NCBI GenBank assembly: GCA_963971405.1
Contig: OZ020486.1
Location: forward strand, 29,349,419 to 29,413,418
Direction of reading: 5' to 3'
DNA: 64,000 bases
From: Psococerastis gibbosa
Taxonomy: Eukaryota > Arthropoda > Insecta > Psocodea > Psocidae
The notes under the pieces were generated by a model. That model saw nothing but the letters and a program-made list of their open reading frames with translations. It did not search any database and was not told the origin of the DNA. The position numbers and the translations under genes are program-made. How positions within the stretch are numbered: the stretch's first letter is position 1; every line of letters begins with the position of its first letter. Below are positions 24,801-32,175 of the stretch, piece after piece.

Positions 24801-25140
24801 GACTGTGAATTTCAAGGCGGCTGCTGTAGCCAAGCAGGAATATGAGCCCGGTGCAAATTAATTTATAAATGACCCTTTTAATAACGGGTTCTGAGACTTG
24901 ACCAGCATAAAATCTTATTGCTAAGAGTGGCAAAATTGAGCTAAATTAGGCTATGACCTGTACTTGTTATGGTAATACACGTATTTCAGGTTAGTCTTGT
25001 GGTCCAGTTTCTAATGCAGTAGATAATTAATTGAATATGTGTACCTTAAATGATTGTTGAAGAAACAAATCAGCATTGAAATTGGGACTATCAAGATCTA
25101 AACAATCATCAGAAATATCTTTTCCTCCATCCACCTCCAT
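14206..25140 (-). CDS. VPS51: Vacuolar protein sorting-associated protein 51 (GARP/EARP tethering subunit)
   Basis: Subunit of the GARP complex (with VPS52, VPS53, VPS54), which tethers endosome-derived vesicles at the trans-Golgi network, and of the related EARP complex on recycling endosomes. Thirteen minus-strand coding exons: 25140-25045, 24145-24011, 22398-22177, 21701-21561, 20625-20381, 20156-19956, 19552-19327, 18461-18246, 17914-17765, 17521-17337, 16735-16558, 15684-15572, 14314-14206. They give 738 residues, all phases consistent; human VPS51 is 782. Marks: [15 protein letters not shown] (about 55-69) of the Vps51/Vps67 domain, a coiled-coil region, [29 protein letters not shown] (from 545), SERIEFF plus [31 protein letters not shown], and the end [11 protein letters not shown]. 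The vertebrate N-terminal LKLYYG segment is not present in exon 1 and may be lost or lie in an unseen upstream exon. Confidence 0.96.
14362..14490 (+). repeat. Interspersed repeat, TTAACCTGGGATTAA family
   Basis: TTAACCTGGGATTAAAAATG, TAAACAAGATCATTTTAG, GGAAAGTGCTATTCAAAAT and ATACTAAACGGCATCGCAGG recur at 23300-23390, 23450-23560 and 45090-45230. Inner inverse repeat TTAAAAATGTAAAC...GTTTACNTTTTTAA. Confidence 0.6.
14781..14846. mobile_element. Minimal MITE (66 bases)
   Basis: Almost pure hairpin: GGCGCTTATTCCACCGACGT, CAATA...TATTG, and the inverse. Lacks the inner GTGGTAGCAGACAT block. In the last VPS51 intron. Confidence 0.8.
15085..15280 (+). mobile_element. Penelope-like terminal fragment with hammerhead-like core
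   Basis: Contains GAAGATGTCGACCGCAGATG then TTGACGAAACG, and ends CTCCGGCCGTGAAAGCCTTT like the copy at 51838. In a VPS51 intron. Confidence 0.65.
15369..15565 (+). mobile_element. tRNA-headed SINE at a VPS51 splice donor
   Basis: Head CAGGACATGTAGCGTAGTGG carries an A-box-like TAGCGTAGTGG and a decayed B box; body GGAGGGCATGTAAAGC and CTCCGCTAGGTTGGCTTAGT; tail (TTTA)n. The tail ends at 15565, and the VPS51 intron donor GTAAGT occupies 15571-15566 on the other strand. ACTTA occurs at both ends, so the donor is probably one copy of the target duplication. Confidence 0.85.
15871..16142. mobile_element. hAT-like MITE, 8-bp TSD GTCAATTA
   Basis: Ends CAGGCACGTAGCCAGG and CCTGGCTACGTGCTTG; GTCAATTA perfectly duplicated (15863-15870, 16143-16150). 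Poly-C and poly-G runs inside. In a VPS51 intron. Confidence 0.9.
17071..17150 (+). mobile_element. tRNA-like SINE fragment
   Basis: Contains GTGGTCCAACGGTTAAGACG (A-box type) and a perfect B box GGTTCGAATCC, then CTCTAATTTCGGT. Short, probably a truncated SINE in VPS51 intron 10; it does not fold into a full tRNA with acceptor stem. Confidence 0.55.
17981..18056. repeat. AT-rich hairpin
   Basis: ATACTTAAAATTTAAGT, CTTATCTTGTTAATA and inverse; 76 bases, almost fully self-complementary. In a VPS51 intron. Confidence 0.6.
18851..19068. repeat. Element bounded by TTTAACAAAGGG inverse ends
   Basis: The 12-base ends are inverse copies; the inside is GC-rich (GGCGGAGCCCATTGTC, GGGAGTGGGTGCTACTCCCA). 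Probably a small DNA element in a VPS51 intron. Confidence 0.45.
20907..21047. mobile_element. Palindromic MITE, TSD TTA
   Basis: Arms GGCGGTGTTTCCACATACGT, CAATCGTCAATGAGAAATAT, TGACGTGGTAGCAGAATTTT; TTA both sides. In a VPS51 intron. Confidence 0.85.
21970..22138 (-). repeat. A-tailed SINE-like repeat, copy 3
   Basis: Minus-strand copy of the 165-base family: CTTCGGTGGCAAGGTGGTAG, then CGGAGACGTGTCGCAACTCG and GGATACATTCATTAAT. It ends only about 40 bases from a VPS51 exon end (22177). Confidence 0.65.
22640..22790 (+). repeat. Interspersed repeat, third copy of the CTACGAAAG family
   Basis: ATAA AATCTGTTTAATGCAC, TATTTCAGGTGCAATAATGT and TTTACTACGAAAGTTTC. In a VPS51 intron. Confidence 0.5.
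23267..23443. mobile_element. Palindromic element with a repeat in its loop
   Basis: Arms CCTGCAGCCTGATCGAGGCG, ATTATAATACCGG and inverse; the loop carries the AATGTAAACAAGATAATTTT repeat also seen at 14362 and 45090. Confidence 0.7.
23697..23848. mobile_element. Palindromic MITE, sister of 20907
   Basis: Arms GGCGCCCATTCCACATACGT then CAATCGTCAATGA; same TTTTTAGTATGTCTTTAATG centre as 20907-21047. TTA on the left only. In a VPS51 intron. Confidence 0.8.
24317..24583. mobile_element. hAT-like MITE, 8-bp TSD CACATGTT
   Basis: Ends CAGGGCAGGATTAACC and GGTGATCCGGCACTG, a form common to hAT elements; CACATGTT perfectly duplicated at 24309-24316 and 24584-24591. In VPS51 intron 1. Confidence 0.9.
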
Positions 25141-25374
25141 TTTTAATTCTACAAAATGTAAACAAATAACAAATGAACCTCTTTCGTATAGAAATCCGTA
25201 GAGAAGTGACGTCAAATATACATATTTTGATTGGTTGTGTACCGTTGAGCTCATAATCTGATTGGTTAGGTGTTAGGAATTTTCTTATACAACAGAGATC
25301 CATCCTAGCTGCTTTTGCGCGCCTTGTTTGTCTTCAGCTAGGACATATTTAAGTTACTTTTTAAATTTTTAAAA
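25141..25374. promoter_or_regulatory. Divergent promoter between VPS51 and the F-box gene
   Basis: The two start codons are 234 bases apart and face away from each other. The interval holds a perfect CRE palindrome TGACGTCA at 25207-25214 and two ATTGG motifs (inverted CCAAT boxes) at 25230-25234 and 25261-25265, spaced 31 bases apart. This is a typical make-up of a TATA-less housekeeping promoter bound by CREB/ATF and NF-Y. The motifs are seen; their use is inferred. Confidence 0.65.
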
Positions 25375-28300
25375 ATGCTAGAAATTACAGAAATTCCTCA
25401 AGAGTTAATTGAGATGATATTAAAAAAATTATCTGCTAAGACATTATACATAGCAGCACAAGTTTGCCAGCTGTGGCAGAGCGTTTCTTCCAGGTAATTT
25501 CTAATTTTCCAATTTCAGCCAACCTAGGTTAAACTATTTTTAGTTAAGAAACATCATTAGCTTCAACTGTTCTGCCACTTCTACATCTAAGACGAATTAA
25601 ATCTTTCAAATTATATAATTATTATTACCAGTGTTTAGTATCGTGTATATACTGTATGTAGCTCCAAATAATGTTTTGAATCTGCATAATGTGTTAACAC
25701 GCACGCCTTTGAAACAGCTACGATGCCTACTGTATGTTATAATTTAACGATTACACGGGGGCCGGTTGGACTAAATAAGGAAAATATAGAGCATACGACT
25801 GTCGGTTGGCACGCAACACAACGGATCTAATCCAAGTCTTACTTTATTATTTTCAGAATATGTCAATTAAGATGTCGAGGAATGCACGATGAGATGGTCA
25901 ACCAGTGGATTGTAGGAACCGAAGGAGATGTTATGCGATGGATAATATTATGCCAAACCTTAGACATTGATAAACATTTTTATGAGCATGGTTTTAGGGG
26001 CAAAGAAACTTTTTGGGAGGAAAATAATTTTATTACAAACATTTGGGGTAATATAATCATAACCAGACTAGGCCTATAGTAGATATACTGTGTAGCATCC
26101 AAATAAAAAGGCGAATAGGCAAACCCATATTATAAGGCCTATCCGAAGATACGGTACGTTTTTCGCAGCCATAGCCAATAGCTATTTGATGCACGGATTT
26201 ATATAAAATATTTGATTTGATTTGATGTGACAGGTATCTCAGCCCGTTTTTTATTTTTATTTTTTTTTAAGATTAAGCGCATGCTCATTCGATCAGCGTT
26301 TTTCTGCGAATGAGTACCGTAGTAGGCTGCCTGCCATAACAATTATTTTTCTACTTCTAGGTCCCTGGTTGTTGGTAGTTGATTCTCAGAAAGAAACGTT
26401 AAGAGTATATGACGATGGTGCAATGGACCTACCATTTATTATACCGATTGGTAACATAGAGGAGATTCAAACAACGCCCGATCTTGTTGTAGTGCGAACA
26501 ATAGATACAATAAGATTTTACAGGCCTAGCCTTTTGGACAATTCGAAAATAAGGTATGGCATCTAAGACTCTTGCGATGATTCATATAAAGCACGTTCGT
26601 GCAATGGCTGGGACAACGCTTTTCTCATGCTACGAGTCTTCCAAAGTGTAAAGAAAGTTGAGCTATAGGAAGTCTCAAATACTGGAATACACTTCGTCAA
26701 TCAATTTAAAGTAATACAGCAACACTGCTGATGAACAAATTTGAAAGATTTGGGAGTGAATAATTTACAGTGAGCCATCCCTTCCGGCTATCATTTTATT
26801 CTAGCTCTGTTTATTTGTTAGACATGCAAGTCTATAAGGCTACAAGATACAACATTTATTAAGAAAAGAACATTTCAATATCATAGGTTTATTTATTGCT
26901 TTATTTTCAGATGTCTTGGTATTTCTGGTTGCGACACCTCTCTATTAAATGCTATACAGATTATGAGGTGAGATCCGCAGCATATTTCTTAATTGAATCA
27001 TGTACGTCTGTAATACTTTTGTAGTTTACAATAGTAGGTATTCATATTTTAGCGTTTCAAGTAAATATTTGGTAGTGACGTCTAACAGGAGCAACATTAT
27101 TGTTTTCTCGCTTCATACTCAGAAATACGAAGTAGTTCTGACTCTTCTCACCAGTTTCGAAACTGCGTCCCTAATTTTTATTTCATTGTGGAATGATCAG
27201 ATGATATACACAACATATGCCGGTACAGTAGAAACCTACGATTTATGCTCATTGAGTCCCCAGTGCACCGTGTGTCATGATGAAATACAGTACGCGAATC
27301 CGACTTGGAGCTTAAGGGGTGCCATTTTGTGTACTACGAGAAACATGCGAGTTTTGATGGGTAAGCATGGTTCGTTGGTAGGCCTATATACCGTAATAGC
27401 ACTCTTCAGTCAGTGATCAGTAGTCTTTAATCACTGCATACATACAGTTAGCAGACCTGCAGTAGTAGCTGGCTCTCATACGAACACAGCATTCGAGATG
27501 GTATAAACTACGAATTCAGCAACCAAATATCTATCCTAAATCGGCAAGTATCTAATGGGATAAATCTTCAAAACAACCAAATAGCAAATTTGGCGGCATA
27601 ATATCTGGAACTGGGTACCACAACTTGGAAAACTGCCAGTTAGTCTAAATTATAATTCAATACAGAGCCAAGATATACGATATAAATCCAGGACTTGGTT
27701 GCAGAATTCAGAAAACTTTTTTTCTACTTTCTAAATAGGCAGTATTTTGAAGACACAGGAGAAAAACCTTACAGGTGTAAAAAAAAATCAAATGTCACAC
27801 GAAATATCTATCGTAGAACTGTAAAAAATATCACATCCCTTAGAAGAAATGATCCTCAGCATTTTGACATGATATGTAAATATAGACAATTATTGAAATC
27901 GGTTTGAAAACAGACAGTGAAGGTGTCGGGAGGAAGGAATTAAAAAATCGGGGTTGGAGACACATCAATCACCTTTCAAAAAGTAGAGGAGGAGAATTTC
28001 TTCTAAGAGATGTGCCTGACGATTTTGTTTAAAAAACTGATATTGAGGGTGTTTCCGATTTGCTCATAACGTAGGCCTACATGTTAAATGATCTAGAACC
28101 CTTACAATATCCCACATTAGGATCTACCAGCATAGCCTTCCCATGCAAGAATGTTTGACAATTACAATGCATTTTTTCTGCTCTCAGGGTATTGGCACCT
28201 GTACGCAGGCTTCCCGCAAAATCTCTTTGGCCGCCCTACCCAAACTCTTGAAGAGTGCACTATTTGGGAAAATGACGCAGACATAATTTCGGCATCAATC

Positions 28301-29615
28301 CTAGGCAGATACATTGCGATCGGCACAAGCGCAGGCGAGTGTCTACGTAAAACGATTTACTTTAGTAGCATGAAATATGTAGCCTGCCTATATTAGAATT
28401 ATGCAACAGCTAGACATGGCATTGTATCATACCAGCTTATACGTACGTTTTTTTTTTTTTAGAAAAACGGACACCTTATTATTTCATTTTAATCAGCAAA
28501 TATAAGTTTCGTTATTTCCGGTTTTTAGGAAGCGTGGCCATGTATTTTCTATCCGACACTTATTTCACAAATGATAACAAATTAATGGCCGAAGAACTGA
28601 ATCGCACACCAGATATTTGCCATGAATGCTGCATACAGCCAAAAACATTGAGTCTGCAATATATAGCTGATGGAATACGCTTTGTCATAAGGTAGAGTAT
28701 GCAACAAATTATTTAAAATAAATCTTACTTGCGGTAATTAAGTGGGAAGTAGAAAACTAACTAAATAAATAAATTATTAAATTAATTATTATTAATATAT
28801 TATTGAAAGCAGAGTTTTCCAATTTAAAAACAAAGCTGGCCTGGGTATTTTTTACTCATAAATTAATTTCTCGTTTCACAGCCGCTAAGATATGAAATAT
28901 TAGAAAATGCTCTTGTAAAAAATTCGTTCTCGAAGCTAAGATGCTTTCTAAAAATGAACACTAGTCTGATCAACGACTATTCTATAAAATCAGTTTAATG
29001 CACTTTATTGTGTTTTTATAGACTTGGAGATTAATTTAGGTGCAAAAATTCAGATTTACTACGAAAGCTTGTTTTTTTTCTCTTTCTTATTCTTCCTGAC
29101 TTTACCCACTTTGTCACAGGTGTGTAGGTACCCCTAATATATTCATTTACTTATTTGTATGAGATAGGTACTCCGTACTGTGTTATAATCCCGGAATGAG
29201 AACTTAATGATAGTAATATAATAATTAATTCATGTATTTTTCATACTACTTTGTTTCGTTAGTTTGGAATAGGCCTCATTTAATTGACAATTGAATACAC
29301 AATATCATTTTTTTTTTTAAGGTTAAATCGCGTACAAACATTTAACCTCTTCATTCGCCTCACTAAGTCACCTAGTAGGTACTTGTGTCGCGTTACGACA
29401 CGCCTCCCACCGCAATGTGTGTAGAGACTCGCACAAGCACTCGCACAAGAATGTTACCACATTGCCACCGAAGTCGCTAATGATATTCAAATACAATTAA
29501 TCAATGGTACAACTATCGCAGAAGCCCCTAACTCTTCATAATTGCTCATTTCTGTTTCAGCGATCGAGAGGCAATTACTTGGGTTGATTACGACATTTAT
29601 AAAGAATTGGCATAG
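25375..29615 (+). CDS. F-box protein with probable degenerate beta-propeller, subfamily unknown
   Basis: Eight exons (25375-25493, 25857-26047, 26361-26553, 26911-26967, 27053-27360, 28188-28334, 28529-28691, 29561-29615) join in frame to 410 residues. Residues about 5-45 form an F-box (IPQELIEMILKKLSAKTLYI, AAQVCQLWQSV), which would bind SKP1 in an SCF ubiquitin ligase. The rest has repeated beta-rich segments such as PWLLVVDSQKETLRVYDD, KYLVVTSNRSNIIVFSLHT, YTTYAGTVETYD, GRYIAIGTSAGSVAMYFL and FVISDREAITWVDYD, in the style of WD40-like blades without GH/WD signatures, so it probably forms a substrate-binding propeller. I do not recognise the ortholog. Intron 6 starts with GC (CAG|GCGAGT) instead of GT; without it the frame is lost. 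Head-to-head with VPS51. Confidence 0.85.
28860..29080 (+). repeat. Interspersed repeat, CTACGAAAG family
   Basis: TTTCACAGCCGCTAAGATAT, TATAAAATCAGTTTAATGCA, TTGTGTTTTTATAGA and TTTACTACGAAAGCTTG recur at 22640-22790 and 58140-58350. Origin unknown. Confidence 0.55.
29310..29478 (-). repeat. A-tailed SINE-like repeat, copy 4
   Basis: Minus-strand copy in the last intron of the F-box gene; the plus-strand poly-T at 29310-29319 is its A-tail. Contains CGACTTCGGTGGCAATGTGG. Confidence 0.65.
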
Positions 29616-29804
29616 CCCATCTAGCCCCTTTTTAAATTACAAGAACCGGTCCGAGTTTACTCGAACATGCTTTCCCATTTATCAAAATTAGAGAAAATGA
29701 GTAATTTCATGGTAATTAATTTTCCTATGGATAAATTTCCGATATCTCGGGGGGGTTGTCCACCTGACGTCACTCGTCGCTGGTGGCGAGGTAAATTCTA
29801 GATA

Positions 29805-30186
29805 GGTGCCCATTCCATTGACCGGCTAGGGCTATTTCCAAAACGGTGACGTGGTAGCAGACACTGAAGACTTAGGTGGGCATTCCATCGACCTCGCATT
29901 GCAGAATTGACGGAAATGTTTATTTTCCTCTATGCCATAGTTAAAATTGATCAATGATCATACAATAAAATCACAAACAAACAAACTAAAATTAAAAAAT
30001 GGCTTCATGGGATATGTTAATTACAAACATTTTAATAGATTTCTATAAAAAGAAAAACAAACATTTCCGTCAATGTCACTTGCAATCTGCAATGCGAGGT
30101 CGGTGGAGACGCTACCTAAGTCTTGAGTGTCTGCTACCACGTCACCGTTTTGGAAATAGCCCTAGCCGGTCAATGGAATGGGCGCC
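29805..30186. mobile_element. Composite MITE, second copy, TSD ATA
   Basis: Same outer and inner elements, joined at the same bases, as at 4240-4628; flanked by ATA on both sides. Lies just after the F-box gene. Confidence 0.85.
29875..30116. mobile_element. Inner MITE of the second composite
   Basis: Matches 4311-4556 along its length, including ATGGCTTCATGGGATATGTT and the TGATCAATGATCATA core. Confidence 0.8.
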
Positions 30187-30589
30187 ATAGGTCAGACCAA
30201 CACATAACCACACAGCAATACTGGCAGGGCACGCAATGCATTGGAGCGTGAATTTTCTATCATTTTTTCAAAAAAACATTTTTTTGTACAAAACAGTAAC
30301 CTATACGGTTTCGTTACTCAATTTAACACCTAAAACATACCTGAAGGTAGAAATCATCGGTAGAAAGGTAGAAAGGTGTCGCAGAAAAATTATTTTTTAG
30401 TCATTTTCCATTAAAATTTAGTCATTTTTATTTTTTTTACCCCCAGAAGCAAACTATTAACGGGCAAGCGACCCCCCGCATTTTATTAACATTAACAACA
30501 ACTACAATATATGTGAATTTAAACGAAATCGTTCAAGCCGTTTTTGGGAAATAATTTTTTTAGATGTTTTTTTTTTAGTTTTTTGAGAA

Positions 30590-30850
30590 TAAACCCCCCC
30601 CCCCCCCCCCAAATTGAGTTAGCCCAAAATAAAAAAAATTTCCGAGGTATGATTTTTGTGAACCTACATGCCGAATTTCATCAAAATCGACCGAGTAGTT
30701 TGCCCGGAAATCGACGAACAGACAGACAGACAGACAGACATTTCGTAAAAACCACTTTTTTGTGTTCCTGGGACCTTAATACGTGTAAATCCGTTGAAAT
30801 CTCGGAATCGAAAATTTTGACCGTCACAAAGCTTTCCTTATACTACGCGT
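30590..30850 (+). repeat. Probable LINE 3' tail with (CAGA)n
   Basis: A poly-C tract is followed by AATTTCATCAAAATCGACCG, then a short (CAGA)n array and TTTCGTAAAAACCAC. This string (fits of 'aaatcg...gtagttt...acagacagaca') is typical of the 3' ends of widespread RTE/CR1-like elements. No coding part is left. Confidence 0.45.
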
Positions 30851-31063
30851 AAATTGGAAAGCAGAAACCATTCAAAATTAAAATTATATAAGTTTTCTGA
30901 ATAAACGATTGTTAAGTGTATATATTAGCAGTGGCAGTGTGAATTGCCCAAGTTTGGATTTCAATGTCAAATTATTTTTCTTGTCATATGTAATGCAATG
31001 AAATAAACCAAAACTATGTTTCCCAATCTGCCTATCGTATTCAGAATTGAACTCTTATTATAA

Positions 31064-31282
31064 ATAAATAAATAAATAAGGACTTTTTATTGTTTCTATT
31101 ACTAAGCCAACCTAGCGGAGTTAGGGCAATAAAGCCCTCTCTTACACTCAACTAGGAAAGCCCGGGGTCTCCTGCTTTACATGCTCTCCGAAGCGTGGCC
31201 AGAAAATGTAGCCAGTGTGGGACTCGAACCAACAACCTTTCGGGTGAAAGTCAGAGTCCGTACCACTACGCTACATGTCCTG
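31064..31282 (-). mobile_element. tRNA-headed SINE, second copy
   Basis: Same family as the copy at 15369, opposite strand, better preserved: A box TAGCGTAGTGG, perfect B box GGTTCGAGTCC, then the shared body and a (TTTA)n tail at 31064-31082. Lies between the F-box gene and PGM3. Confidence 0.85.
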
Positions 31283-31490
31283 ATTATATTACATATTAAT
31301 CACAATACTCGTTACAACCTGATAGGCTGTCAGAGTATAGCTCATCTTCTGCGATAAATCAACGGGGTAAAGCGTAATATGGCAATTTTAAAGAATGCTA
31401 TTTTACGTGATGAGGTAAGGTTTAATTTCATTTAGGTATGATAACAGTTTTCACAATTTTAGGTCTTCGTAGCATTGTATCAATTTATTT

Positions 31491-31672
31491 CGACTTCGAT
31501 GGCCAGGTGGTAACGTGCTTGAACTTGTGTGAGTCTTTACACGCCATGCGATCGGAGACGTGTCGTAACTACGGGTACTAACCTACACAGGCGACTGAAG
31601 AGGTCAATCGGATACATTCATTAAATAGTTTGTGTGCGATTAATCTTTTCATTAAAAAAAAAAAAAAAAAAA
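31491..31672 (+). repeat. A-tailed SINE-like repeat, copy 5
   Basis: Plus-strand copy with GATGGCCAGGTGGTAACG at the head, GATCGGAGACGTGTCG in the middle, and a run of about 18 A after TAATCTTTTCATT. The A-tail supports spread by retroposition. Confidence 0.7.
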
Positions 31673-31800
31673 ATAGGGGCTTAGATTGAAGAGGCAACCT
31701 CCTCGTCAACCGAAATTAGAGTATCAAGAAAAATCTGAGGCATGGGTCGTGGGTTCAAATCCCGCTTAGTCTGGATTTTTCTTGATTCTCTAATTTCGGT
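31671..31800 (+). mobile_element. tRNA-like SINE fragment with inverted arms
   Basis: B-box GGGTTCAAATCCCGC lies between two inverted copies of ACCGAAATTAGAG...TCAAGAAAAATC (31717-31742 and 31772-31799). The CTCTAATTTCGGT end is shared with the fragment at 17071, so both belong to one family. Confidence 0.5.
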
Positions 31801-32169
31801 ATTTATGGTATGTTGGTTGGTTGGTCTCCTAGTGGATTGTGATATGATGTCCCATGCTTCTCCCTATAGACTGTTATTGAGCTCGAAAGTAGGAACTATC
31901 TCAGCAAATCTTAACAATCAACTATTTCTCACCTGCATTTTCGAATTTGTGTCTCATATCATCTTCCATAATTCTTCTCTCCTTAATATGCAATTAATAC
32001 GAAAAGTAACCGCTGGGATCGGGCCTAAATTCCTCCTTGTCTGCGCCTCTAGAAAGTTTTAGATCTGCCCTGTATAATAGTTATATAAGCTTATCAAATG
32101 ATTATCATTTTATTTTTTAAGTTTGCAACAGTTATCACATACCGTTTCGGAAGACTTGTGTTCTATAAA

Positions 32170-32175
32170 TTTATT
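32170..32175 (-). promoter_or_regulatory. PGM3 polyadenylation signal overlapping the stop codon
   Basis: The stop TAA runs directly into ATAAA, so AATAAA begins with the last base of the stop codon. If this signal is used, the 3' UTR is only some 15-30 bases. Confidence 0.5.

Larger units (their letters stand above)
30187..32174. other. Intergenic, F-box gene to PGM3
   Basis: Holds a LINE-tail remnant, two SINEs of different families, an A-tailed repeat and the end of PGM3. No further gene seen. Confidence 0.6.

Noticed and set aside
27695-27907. Possible zinc-finger fragment (TGEKPYRCKK)
   Set aside because: Only a linker-like string without paired Cys/His residues; lies in an intron of the F-box gene.
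31742-32062. 106-codon plus-strand frame starting MGRGFKS
   Set aside because: Begins in the tRNA-like B box of a SINE; no protein features beyond it.
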